DNA of 64,000 nucleotides from Watersipora subatra (Eukaryota > Bryozoa > Gymnolaemata > Cheilostomatida > Watersiporidae). The stretch lies in the NCBI RefSeq assembly GCF_963576615.1, contig NC_088709.1, positions 23,142,243-23,206,242 of the forward strand. Direction: 5' to 3'. Every line of letters begins with the position of its first letter. Position 1 is the stretch's first letter. The notes under the pieces were generated by a model. The model worked only from the letters and a program-made list of their open reading frames with translations, searched no databases and was not told the origin of the DNA. A program made the position numbers and the translations under genes. Below, piece by piece: positions 24,400 through 36,600 of this stretch.

Positions 24400-25574
24400 G
24401 TATGTTAAACATATATATATTTCCATATGTTTACCACTCGCTGTGCGTAAGAAATTATAAGATATCATTTCTCTCATCTCTCATCATCTCTCGCAGCCAT
24501 CATTTTAGCCAGTGGTTTCCATTAATAGGCTCCTATTAGCATCGGGATGTGTTCACATAGATTTCCAATTCTACGATTTTGTTTTCGTTGAAGGAAAAAA
24601 TCCAGGTTTGTATGCTAGACTAGTTTCTGTTCGCTAGTTAGTTGACCAATCGTGTATCTGAACACAAAAAGGAGTGTTGTGCAACATTCCGATGTGATCT
24701 CCCTGTCGCTTTGATTAGATACCCTTATAACCACACAACCGCGCAGGTCTTCTGCACTGTTTTTACTCACAAGGGAACATGTATTGATAGTATAGGGGTG
24801 TTTTTATTAGAACGATTTGTCGGAGTTGTGTTTCCACTGAAAGGTCAACGCTGAACTGGGTTCTAGTCTGTTTATGGTTTGAAGTACCTTTTTACCAAGA
24901 CTTTACACCAAATCAACTCAAATCCTACTATACAAAATAGGTCATCTTTTTTAGCCAATAAAATACAACATTGATATCCATTCTACTTGTATTCTCGGCT
25001 CAATTATCATTGTGAGATACGATTGGTCAGCTTCATGTTGTACTCCATCAATGACGGCTGTCAAAAATAAACTAAAATAGTATGCAGCGTTTCACTGAAT
25101 CTGTGTCGACGTTTCGGTGACTAGGAAGAAGCCGGTTTTACAAGTATTTCATTTTACACCAAACCGACTTTGTCGGTGTGGAAGCAACTCCGATAAATCC
25201 TCCTGCTGAAACATACCTTAGCAGTGCTCTTATCTGCAATTAGCCAACCTTACCTTGTTATCAAGCAGTTATGGCTTTTGATGGCTAGCAGCTCTCTTGC
25301 CTGTAATTAGTGATGCCCTGATCCTGGTATCCAAAATCAGCACTAATAGGAGGTCAAGCTTTTGATCGTTACCATCAGACCATTTCTTAAAGCTTAATTG
25401 GTTGTTCACTAGTAGGATAATCTAGTGATACAGAAGGAAATATTTGTTTGGCCAATATTTTTCTTCCATATCGTCCCTATTCTACGTGAGAACTATGGTT
25501 TAGCACAATACTAAAAAATAATATAAACTTCATGTCCTCGTGAATATCTAATGGATTATATAATCTTATCAAAG
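24400..25574. other. mucin intron 4, left part
   Basis: No coding or repeat structure recognised apart from AT-rich sequence. Confidence 0.35.
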
Positions 25575-25576
25575 TA

Positions 25577-26695
25577 CAGTCAAACATGGATAACTCGAAC
25601 TTCACGGACCGAGCAAAAGTGTTCGAATTATCAGAGCGTTCAAGTTATCAGAGCCCTGTCACAAGTCCATGTATTTACTTATTTATTAGTAGATACATGT
25701 ACATATACAAACTATAATATAAATCAAAAGCACAAATGGCTTGTTTCAAATTAAATGCTTCTAATGTAAAGTTTAAAACGTTTTCATCAAAAAGTATAGA
25801 GATTTTTCTATCACTTGAGATTGGTTTGTTGTTTGAGGTGATGTTATTGCCAAGACGTTATTTAGATTGACATTGGCAAAACTTGATCGTTGTTGAAATG
25901 CTCAAAAGAAAAGACATCTTTTTCTTTTGAGCGTTTTACCCACGATCAATTTTGCCGATTTTTCTTTAAGTTTATGCAAAGATTACCTTACTTTACCTGG
26001 GATTCGTTAAGAGCAACACTCCGAGGCAGTTCAATTAGAAGTTTTACGAGGTTTTACGGTGCATTGTATATCACTCACGCTTTTTGAATAGATACTTATT
26101 GAATGTACACACGTATTCTGTGTTTAGGTCAAACGATGAATAGTTTTTTTTAGCTAAGACAACGTATACGTTTAATTACAACAATTTTTAAGACGTTTTA
26201 AACATTCAACATTCCGACGTTGATTCAACACGGAATCAACGTCGGAAAACTATTCATCACGGGCTAGCCGGGTCACGCACTCAAGTATTTTCGCCACGTA
26301 CATACAAAACAAAAACAACATGCTGTTTTTGTTTTGGCGAAAATCCTTGAGCGCGTGACCCGGCTAACCCGTGCTATTCATCGTATAGCAGTATAAATCA
26401 AATTTCACCAAACCTTTAGAAAAGTCCTTGACAAAAATATTTTGCCGATGGTGGTAATAATGATGCTTATGAATTACGAAAATATGAGGTTTACCTCTAT
26501 GTCTTTGAATAAAGTGATTTTCTAAAGCGATAACAACTGTTTCAGTAGCCGTTGGGCAAAAAAACAGTTTGAGTTAACAGTGTTGAGTTCGAGTTATCTG
26601 TAGAAATTTATCATTACGTGGGAACGGACCAAAGAAACCGTTCGAATTAACCATGTGTTCGAGCTATCCGTGGGCGAGTTATCCATGTTTGACTG
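25577..26695. mobile_element. pogo/Tigger-like MITE, copy 1
   Basis: Termini CAGTCAAACATGGATAACTC and its inverse (GAGTTATCCATGTTTGACTG), flanked by TA on both sides. The internal words GTTCGAATTATC/GAGTTATC near both ends and the 'CAGTCAAACxTxGATAACTCGAAC' pattern are typical of Tc1/mariner pogo-type non-autonomous elements. It contains a fold-back arm fragment (~25770-25990) and nested palindromes at 26212-26373. In mucin intron 4. Confidence 0.8.
26212..26373. repeat. paired perfect/long hairpins inside the pogo-like element
   Basis: Hairpin A (26212-26247) has a 15-bp perfect stem TTCCGACGTTGATTC with a 6-nt loop. Hairpin B (26258-26373) has ~40-bp outer arms, CACGGGCTAGCCGGGTCACG against its inverse, and an inner stem CAAAACAAAAACA. 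Confidence 0.85.
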
Positions 26696-26784
26696 TATTT
26701 CAATTAAATTCGGTGAACTAGTTGCTTGTTTTACTACGGATGCCAATAATGCACTTCATATTTTTTACTCGCTGTACTAAATTT

Positions 26785-26935
26785 TTTACAACCAATCACA
26801 TGCCAAGAATGTGGTATATTAATAATTACAACCAATCACATGCCAAGAATTTGGTATATTAATAATTACAACCAATCACATGCCAAGAATGTGGTAGAAT
26901 AATAATTACAGCCAATACATGCTGAGAATGCAGTA
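26785..26935. repeat. ~40-bp tandem repeat, 3-4 copies
   Basis: Units of ACAACCAATCACATGCCAAG followed by AATGTGGTATATTAATAATT. The last unit is degenerate. Intronic. Confidence 0.85.
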
Positions 26936-27331
26936 TAATAATATTACTTACTAGCATGATGAAATCAAATGTATTGTCTGTTTCATAAACACAAATAAAT
27001 GAATTTGCATATTTCTTATATTTTCCGAAGTAAAACAAACATTCAACTATGCAGCGGAAACTATATTGATAAGCATTGTGGTTGATTTTCCGTAAAAGTC
27101 AATGAATTGCATTAACATATGAATCAACCATTGTATTTCGAATTGGGAGGCCTGCTTTCATTTTTATGCTGAGTATCGCCTTATCTCAGACCAATGACTT
27201 GTGTGAAAACCATTCTTCAATACTTGAACGGCACTAATAATAATGCCATATGATAGCGGGACGTAATTATGCGAGTAATGGTGTACTGAACATGATGCTA
27301 TTAGCCTGTGACAATGAGACTAATATTGCAG

Positions 27332-27572
27332 AGAGCAACAGGAGCGTGAGAGGGTAGCGAGACACTGCCCTACGGACACGATGCTCAAAGCCAACTCTGC
27401 ATTTCATCTGGCCCTGCAGCAGCAGAGCACCGCATATAATGATGATGATACACTGGAGGTGCAGAGAAGGTATCGTGCTGACATTTCAAACAATGTACTG
27501 GCCGGGCCTGAAGATAGAGAGACCGTATTTGATGACTTTCATAATGAGCAGCAAATGAAATCCTTTTTTCAG
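27332..27572 (+). CDS. mucin-like membrane protein, exon 5 (cytoplasmic tail)
   Basis: Acceptor ATTGCAG|A completes the split Ile codon of exon 4; donor TTTCAG|gtaatt; phase 2 to 0. It encodes ~80 residues, polar and charged (EQQERERVARH, LALQQQSTAY, VQRRYRADISNNV, DRETVFDDF). No catalytic domain is recognised. It is intracellular by the topology of exon 4. Confidence 0.72.
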
Positions 27573-27589
27573 GTAATTCTGTTTAAGAT

Positions 27590-27895
27590 TCTTGCACCAC
27601 ATTCCTATGAAGCGAACAAATAACATTGGCCGAACATACAAACTTGGTACATGTGTGCCTTTGTCTTTGCATGGCTGGCAAATCTAAAAATGTGAGCCAT
27701 GTATAAAATGCATGACAATTTAATATAATTATGGAGTTTTCATTTTGCCAGAGTATCACATTCCTTTGAAGCAAGCAAATAACCTCGGGTGCACCTACAA
27801 ACTTGGTATATATGTGTGTGTGCCGTTATTTTTGCATGGGTGGCAAATCTAAAAACATGAGCTCATGTATATGAGAATGTAGTGAGAAATGCATG
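27590..27895. repeat. ~168-bp tandem duplication in mucin intron 5
   Basis: CACATTCCTATGAAGCGAAC...CTTGGTACATGTGTG...GGCAAATCTAAAAATGTGAG recurs as CACATTCCTTTGAAGCAAGC...CTTGGTATATATGTG...GGCAAATCTAAAAACATGAG, offset by ~168 bp. Confidence 0.8.
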
Positions 27896-29426
27896 AGAAA
27901 GTATTATATAGAGCGTTTTTGGCTGCCGACACTGACATCTTATCTACTTGGATTGAGATCATATTTGAGTGTCAGCTGATCAGGGCACATGCTTGTTCCA
28001 AAGAAACAAAACAAACCATTCTATAACCATCTATATATGGTAATAGAATAGTTTGTGCTCTGAATAGAAACAAGGAAAGTATGAATGTCGCGACAGAAGT
28101 GCATTGTGGTCTGCGATTAGGCATGAAGGTAGGTTGTTATCCAGTCAGTGTCAGCCTGACCTGATAGGGTAATCTCCCTGTCGCTAACGGTCTGGAACCA
28201 ATCTACCAGTGCAATTATTGCCCTTAGAAGAGGGTCGGTGTCCTCGAATTACACTAGTCAATGAGATATCAGTGCAAGTGAGATAAGAACTCTTATCTAG
28301 TCACTACTCCTTCAATTCGGCTCTGCGAATCAAATATACAAACAGTGTAATATAATATTTTTATTGTTTTTTCACACTATTTGAATGCACCAACTTAGTG
28401 TAAAGCAATGCTCAGTAGATATGAAGTATATAATACATTTAATCTGGAAAAAGGAAGAAAATTCTTTTTAGGATGTTTAGCGTATAGAGCGACAGCTGTT
28501 TTGGTAAAAATCGATTGCAAGCAGCTTCGAAAATTTATTCATGGAATAGAATTGTAATTGGCTAGTGTACAATCCCTTACCAAAAGTTGCAGTGTTTTAT
28601 ATAATTGTATGCGCCTAATAAAGAACCACCAAATATATAAAAAAAAACTTTTCCTGATAAAATTACAGGCACTTTTTAAACTGCCAAATTTAACCAGCCA
28701 ACATATATACCTACAGAATTAGTGTATGTAGTAGATTGAAAGCTTTCCTCAGGCTTAATTTGTAGTTCTAGTGCTAACTTGGCTCGTACAGTTGACTTAA
28801 TGTTTGACAAAAACTTGCTGCTTCAAATTTTCATGTTGGACGCTTCACTTGTTTACGAGCTGCTTTGTGGCTAGCAATAGGCTTTTCCAGCTGAATCAAC
28901 TATCAGATCCAGTGTTTTACTTCCGTTAGATATATTCATTCCTTCTGATCACCAAATTTTCATCTATGTCATTTGAGTTGAATTTTATTATCACGACAAT
29001 TGCCAAAAAATACACCTAAAGAATCATTGAAGGCTCCATGTGTGCAGTAGCTTAGCTAATCGGGATGTATAGCCCAGTTGGCAGGTAGTTAGCAGGGTAT
29101 GGCTCACATGAATGAAAATCACAGCAAAGGCAAGGAAAGAGAGCAGTTAGCTCTCTAGCATCTCATTTCCACCATATGCAAAGAACATCATTTTTACTAA
29201 ACAAGCAACCCTGTAAGAATGATAACCAGCAACAGATCTCTCCCGATAAAAATTATGCCCTTTCCATTCACCTCTGAGTTGTTGCACTTGAGAGGTTGAG
29301 GGTAATTCTTAATTTGCAATGAAGAAAAATAAGTGCCTGTCCTCTAATGAATTATAATATCGCAATCGTATATTGACTTTTCCGTTATTGAGCGAAGCAC
29401 TTACAAGTTTATCTCGTGCCTTTTAG

Positions 29427-29672
29427 ATGTCGCAAAGAAAGCAGGAACACAGTCCAGAGAGTGTACGAAGTACCAACAAGCAAACACAAACTTCCACAGC
29501 TTGTGGTGAGAACCGCATGCTTCCAGACGTTGTTGGCTCTTCAGCCCTTCACAGTTTCAATGATGATGAAATAGAACCAGATTTACATTTTAAAGCTTCT
29601 CAGGACAGCTTCGACGGCATCGACTACCACCGGTCAATGCCTGGCACACCGACTAAGCTAACAGAGCTATGA
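29427..29672 (+). CDS. mucin-like membrane protein, exon 6 (C-terminus)
   Basis: Acceptor CCTTTTAG, phase 0, stop TGA at 29670-29672. It encodes 81 residues rich in Ser, Gln, Asp and Glu (SQRKQEHSPESV, SFNDDEIEPD, SMPGTPTKLTEL). The extreme C-terminus T-E-L fits a class I PDZ ligand. SP/TP dipeptides suggest phosphorylation (inference). With exons 1-5 the coding sequence is 1896 nt (631 residues plus stop), and all five junctions are in phase. Confidence 0.75.
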   Translation: MSQRKQEHSPESVRSTNKQTQTSTACGENRMLPDVVGSSALHSFNDDEIEPDLHFKASQDSFDGIDYHRSMPGTPTKLTEL

Positions 29673-29935
29673 GCAATACAAACGAATTATCTCAAATAGT
29701 GAGGCATTATATAGTAAGGCCTGAGCGCGATCTTCCAAAGATGCTTCTGGCTGCCGTTTTGTACGGTTAATAAGCGATTTGTGAAAAAAACCTTATTCAT
29801 GAAACAATTTTTTTGATATTAAGATATGGACATCTCCATACCTAGAGGAGTGAATACATTCCCTGGTGAGCAGCCAGGTTTTACAAAACGCTCACCGCTT
29901 AGGCAATGCAAACCAATCATATTAAGCTACATCAT

Positions 29936-29941
29936 AATAAA
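29936..29941 (+). terminator. poly(A) signal AATAAA, mucin-like gene
   Basis: First AATAAA after the stop codon at 29672, giving a 3' UTR of ~280 nt. It lies 400 bp from the opposing CCAR1 signal. Confidence 0.45.
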
Positions 29942-30341
29942 TGGTTCTATGAACAGCATTCGTGCTTGTATTATTTTTGCATACTGTAACCAAGGTTTCC
30001 GTATTAATAAGGCTGTTTTGTCTATGAAAGATGACACTGACCCACCTACAGGAAGCAGTGATGATTAACACGCATAATGACTGAAGATACAGACAAAGAC
30101 CAATACAAGTTATGTTCAACTATATGTACATGTTGGCAGCAACATCGATAAAACCAGGCAAGTAAAATTGTTAACCCTATCACTACCATACTGCATCTAC
30201 AGATAGGAACAGCATAATGACCTCTCCATACAAGTAAAACACATTCTAGATAAGATATCGCTGATCACATTAGAGCACAACTTTCCAAAAGATAAGAATT
30301 ATAACTAACCACCTTGAACAATAGACAAAACAAAATGAATG

Positions 30342-30347
30342 TTTAAT
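30342..30347 (-). terminator. poly(A) signal ATTAAA, CCAR1
   Basis: Minus-strand ATTAAA ~210 nt after the CCAR1 stop. I noticed no AATAAA on that strand between 30000 and 30558. Confidence 0.4.
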
Positions 30348-30558
30348 AGAATGTGTAATCCTGAACAGTAATACACAATAGATGTTGAGAAGATATCCAT
30401 AAACACACACTGTAGGCGAAACGAGATGAGACAGCCCATCTTCATGTATATCAACTTGCATGATACGTATCCATGACTAGCAAATATAATGAGAATCTAA
30501 CTACTATCGCATAATTGCAAGCTATGTACAAGGATAGTTATAGCTATGCTCCATGACA

Positions 30559-30695
30559 TCACTCGTTCGTTTGTGATTCCGTCTTTGCTTCCTGTGCTTC
30601 CTCTTTGACAGTGGCTCCCATTTCAATTGAATCATTGAGGGGTGCGCCTTGCTTGTCATCGCTCTCAGCTGACAGATTATTCGGGCCGACAGAAG
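30559..30695 (-). CDS. CCAR1: CCAR1 last coding exon
   Basis: Acceptor TATTATAG|CT, split Ala codon completed from 32017. It encodes 45 residues, acidic and polar (SVGPNNLSAESDDKQG, VKEEAQEAKTESQTNE), then TGA at 30559-30561. The low-complexity acidic tail is longer than in vertebrate CCAR1, where the protein ends soon after the coiled coil. Confidence 0.78.
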
Positions 30696-33600
30696 CTATA
30701 ATACGAAATAATTAATAGCAGCCCACCGTCTCAAGCGATCAATAGAACACAAGAGCTTCAATCAGCTGGCTATAAATAGTAAGATGTTATGGTTCCTCTC
30801 TGCAACTATTTGAGTCTTATCATAGTAACAATATCGGCGGCTAAGTATAAGCGAGTAGGTTGCTGCTGAAACCTTTGCTTTAGCTTGCATAAAGTTTGAA
30901 TGCTTTACTTAAGGCCTTGTTAAACTAAAATCAACTCAAACTCTATTCAAATTATGTTACAATGTAAACCAGTGTTCTTAATCTGTTTTCAATTAAATGC
31001 TATGGGTACGGTAAGGAGTTCAGCGGAGGTCAAGACACTATGTAGTTTCTCTAAGGAAACAGCGGAAGCCACACTGATTGGCAGGGTCAAATTTTTATTT
31101 AAAAATATTTAATTTGTAGTGAGCTTATGCATTGTATTGGTCTTTTTCTTTGAACACAACAATGTTAATACACAGTTCATTTTATGCATCAATAAAACAT
31201 ATACCGATCTTAAATGTGAAAAAATCAGATTTTATTTTTCAATACAAAATGGTTTCGCAAAAGCACAAATAAAATTGAGAGGTTCAGTACGGCCAACAAA
31301 GTTAAGAAACACTGATCTAAGCCTTCGGGGAGTTAAGTTCACATACAAACATACAGAGCTTTTCACATGATTGCATTGTCTCACGGTTAGCCTTGACTCT
31401 ACCTATAATGAGAAGTTCAGCCTCATGTAGGTGAAGGTTTTTGGAATTGACCATTTTGTGTGCAACTAAAACTTAGACATATACTGGTTAAACTATGGGT
31501 GCAACTTTCACAGAAACATAGCTATACCAAAGTTATTAATCCATACAAGCACCTATAAAACTAAACGAAGAGATTTTTTCAGGCGTATTTGTGAAATCTA
31601 TATATGAATATCAATTTGCCACTTGTTTTCTTCAAGAATAGTATTCTGCTTTTAAACTGTCTGCAATAGATAAGTCTTGGTAGACTGAAATATAGCAAAC
31701 ATTCAACTGTCAAAATATTGGTATCTTTTCACAGATAATTTCTAAAATATCTGAAATGTTAAACATTCGTTTCTTTCAGCAAACCTGCTACTAACTCCAC
31801 CAACAGAGATATTATCAACGTCTCCATTGGTCAAGTAGGATGGAAAAGTTCGACTAAGCCAAACATTGCCATTTGCATGCAACACAGATTCACGTCGAAC
31901 ACCTATTCCCATGCACAAAATTCATTAGTTTTTCATCAACACAGCGTTTCATAAGGCACTCAGTAAAACCGAGGGCTTAGCTTGTATATGTTTAGAGGAG
32001 ATCGTGTAAAGCACACCAGAAAGAGCTTCCACACTAGGAGTGTATTTGTCGATAGGCTTGCTCTCCTTCACCTCGCTGACAAGGCTGCCATCGACCAACT
32101 TCAACGCTCTATGTAGCTCCCTGCTAGTCGTGCTGAGTACATCCCTCAGGTTAGATACCTCATCCTGCCACACAACAAGAGATCTTTATCAGCCAGGTGA
32201 ATAACAAAGTCAAACACAAAATTCATAACCACAAGAGGAAATAAAACTAAAAGTGTTTGCTCCACATTGGCTGAGGATTAGAGTTGGAAATAGAAAAGAT
32301 AACAGATAAACTATGTCCTAACGAGAGTAGCGTTTAGTGCGGTAAACGGTGTCATGCAAAATGAAAACTAAACAAGAACCTTCAGTTGGCCAAAATAGGC
32401 TTCGAGTTGAATTTTTTTGCCATGAATGAAAAACAACAGCAATCCAAACGCTAGATAAGCTTAATGCAAATTTGAAAGTTGTATGGCAAATATGATTACA
32501 TTTGCATTGTAATGGCAAATATGATTACATATGCATTGTAATGGCAAAATATCTTAACCTTGAGCTATTAACTGTGAAAGCTATACATGTACCATAAAAC
32601 CTCTATCTAAACGGCATCTCTATTTGATCGCCACTGCAAAAGAAGGGTTGAAAATACAACACCATCCATAAATTGAACACCAACTCTATTTGCCTGCCAG
32701 GTTGACATTCTTTGATCTTTATGAGCCCATAATAGAAAGTGATCAGTAGAAAAGTGTCCACAAAATAGTCATTTTAGAGCTAATAATGACTCGGTTACAT
32801 CAATAACAATAAATTTTGTGTTGTTGCTGTAGTGGTTGTCATGGTTTTAGTGACGGTGTACCTGAGAAGATCGATCATCACAATCATCAAAACTACACCC
32901 TGATTCAAAGTCTCTAAAGTATAACCCATATCCATTGTTTTTAGATTCATCCATAATGTGGTTCACAATCTGAGCTGAAGGCTTTAAAGCGTTTTGATGA
33001 GCAATGAGAATACTTTTTAGGAAGAGCGTACGATGCACTAGCAGCCGTTGTTAGACGTATTCTAACTTTAAAACGTTAAAAATGTCTTTAAAAATGAAAA
33101 ACATTATGTCCGTTTTTTAACTCCAAAGCTTGACAGTTTTTTCTTTAAAGCTTTGAAAGCGACACTATCGAAATAATTAATAACTGTCTCAAGCTAATAT
33201 TTTATAATCAAAGTGGTTCCTTGTTAAACTTGGTCAGATACTTCGACATACATGAAAACCGGTTTAGCAACAACGCTGAGGCTGACAGCACTAATGTCAA
33301 TCCGCCCAAACGAGAGTGCAGAAAAATCTAGGCAAAATTAGCGTCGCTTCGCCCGTGAAAGAGTTAAATTTATCTTCCCCAAATTCTAAAGAGCTAGTCG
33401 AAAAACACATCGCCACTTTTAGTAAAATGCCACTATAGATAAAGAGTTGAAAAAATAATGCGTCATGGTGTTAAATAATGAATATTAAAGACAACCATAG
33501 CCTGATCACAAAACAAACAATTTAGTTTTGAGAATGTCTAAGAGCGGTGGAGGCCATCTAGCTGGCTTACATGTATGGGTGGGGATAGAGATTCCTGCTG

Positions 33601-36600
33601 TCCACTAGTTGAATGACATGAGCAAAACGGGTGAATAGTTGTTATTTAGCATATATTAACAACCGACTTGTTGAATGTAACAAGTCAATCAAAGACATTA
33701 GAAGGACAGCATATATCTGTATTGAAAATACCAAAAGTTGAATTACTAGGAATCACTGAACACAATAATGTAATTGATTAAAGTTAATCTGATATCATGG
33801 ATAAGTCAGAAGATTCAACCAGCATAGACTGAATTCCTGGATTAGGGTTTGAGCCAATCGATTTAACACGGTGAATGCACGTGTTAGCCAGCTGCGAAAC
33901 TCAAAATCTTTTTTAGCACACCAGGAAGTCTCCTAACTCTTTCGCTATTGAAAGCCTTTCAAATAACTCGCCTATATATGTTCATTTTGAAGGTAAGCTG
34001 TGGTAACGGCTCACCTTAGTATCAAATCAAAAAGTTAACAGATCCACACATAATTTTGCCACAATAAATCTAAGCTATTGTGTTATTAATTTTTTAAAAC
34101 AAAATGAAGCAGTCAGTTTTCCTTCCACTCAAAATTCACAACATAAAATCATGGTCTACAAATTTTATAAATTCCGGTTTACGATGGATGAAAAAACTTT
34201 GAACAGAGACCTAACCGTATTTCTGCAGCGCATGCTAGTCAAATGCTGCGACATATATACATATATATATATGCCAACCGTTTCAAATTTTTAAACGCAA
34301 TGAAAACGCCAGGGAAATCAAGCAGTGCAGTCAGACGGATATGGAGAAAAATAGTAAAAATGCATCTACAATTCACAAAGAAAAAGCGAAGGCTGCACAC
34401 GTTTGAGGTAAGCTTTTATATGAATTTGTACAAAGTTCTTCAGTTGAGCATTTGTACACATTGTAATGACATTGGCTTGTATGTATGAATAAAGGTATAA
34501 AGTACAGAGGTCAGTTTATATGTTAGCATACACATCTAAGTATACACATGTAAGTATACACATATAAGTATACACACGTAAGTATACAGACGTTAGAAGA
34601 CACGCGTAAGTATACACCCATAAGTATACACGCGTAAGTATACACATTTAAGTATACACATGTTAGTATACACATGTAAGTATACACATGTTAGTATACA
34701 CATGTAAGTATACACATGTTAGTATACACATGTAAGTATACACATGTAAGTATACACATACAAGTATACACATACAAGTATACACATATAAGTATACACA
34801 TACAAGTATACACATATAAGTATACACATACAAGTATACACATACAAAGTATACACATACAAGTATACACATACAAAGTATACACATACAAAGTATACAC
34901 ATATAAGTATACACATACAAGTATACACATATAAGTATACACATACAAGTATACACATACAAAGTATACACATACAAGTATACACATACAAAGTATACAC
35001 ATACAAGTATACACATACAAGTATACACATACAAAGTATACACATATAAGTATACACATACAAGTATACACATATAAGTATACACATACAAGTATACACA
35101 TTAGGTCTCCTCTAGGTTAAATACAACTCTAACTAAACATGGACTGAACTCATACATATACAATTGCTGTGACAAAAAATCTTTACCAGATTCAATCCAA
35201 AACTGCCTACCAAAACGGTGCTATGCTATGAGATGATAATTTCAAACACACACTGACCTCTCTCTTATTCCTCTCAAACTTTGTGCTGCTGAGCTTATCA
35301 GAAGTTCTCTTGAGATCGGTGGTGAGTTTCTTCACTCTCTCCTCACTCCGCCCAAGCTTCACCTTCAACGCCTCTAAAATGACCAGACAGCAAAGCATGT
35401 GAATCTTCCCAGAGGAACCATAATGCGAACCAAAGCCTCAACAACAATAACAATTATGCATCATATACAGTTATATAAAAACTAGCCTCAGTTTTTCACT
35501 AAAACCTGCTCCCGAATACTGGTTGAAAAGCGCTGAAACTATTTTTTCCATCACAAACAATATCCATAAAATGAATCTGTTCCAAGACTAGGAAACAACA
35601 TACAAATGTTTTAAAACTATTTACACCTTAATCCTTTGAGCCCAGGCCGTTCTCATCAATGCGTGTTAGTAATCGTGGGTAAAATGAATCTGTTCCAAGA
35701 CTAGGAAACAACATACAAATGTTTTAAAACTATTTACACCTTAATCCTTTGAGCCCAGGCCGTTCTCATCAATGCGTGTCAGTAATCGTGGGTAAAATGA
35801 ATCTGTTCCAAGACTAGGAAACAACATACAAATGTTTTAAAACTATTTACACCTTAATCCTTTGAGCCCAGGCCGTTCTCGTCAATGCATGTCAGTAATC
35901 GTGGGTAAAATGAATCTGTTCCAAGACTAGGAAACAACATACAAATGTTTTAAAACTATTTACACCTTAATCCTTTGAGCCCAGGCCGTTCTCGTCAATG
36001 CGTGTCAGTAACCCTAAGCAATTTGTCCAACGATCCAAAATTTTTACACTTTCATTTAATATATCTAAATGTGCTCATTATACAATGATATTTGGTAAAA
36101 CACTAGCAAAAAAAAGTTGGGCAACCCACAGCAAATGCCATCAAACAAAAAGAACAGTACTTTACCATTGTTCGGGCTTAAATTATAAAAGTTCGTACAA
36201 TTTTAAAAACTAATAAAAACATTCACAGTAGGATCATATCCATCGAGCACATGTTCATCATCCTTTCAAAACTCAAAATATACTAGAAACTTATAGTTAG
36301 TATCATAAAATTCTTTATTTGCATCACAATCATTTATTACCTACCAACGAACATGAGTCATATCCATTTTTTCGTGATATCGTTCTAATAAAATTTATTA
36401 TAACGAAGGAAGTAGATGAAGATATTTGAAAACTGTTACAAATAGAAGTGAAATTTCAGGCCTAACAACCTGTGAAAGAATTAATTTGATTGGTCTAAAC
36501 TGTTACTTAAAGACAGCTTTTGCAAACAGAGCCATGTGAATGCCAGAATTCCGTCCGTTAAGAATTCTGACACACCCTACGCAATGCCGGAATACCGGCC

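Noticed and set aside
26785..26935. Possible CRISPR-like repeat
   Set aside because: Direct tandem repeat without spacers in animal DNA.
34663..35101. Overlapping 126-142-codon Tyr/Val/Cys/Ile frames
   Set aside because: All three frames of a ~16-bp minisatellite are open; no single one is preferred.
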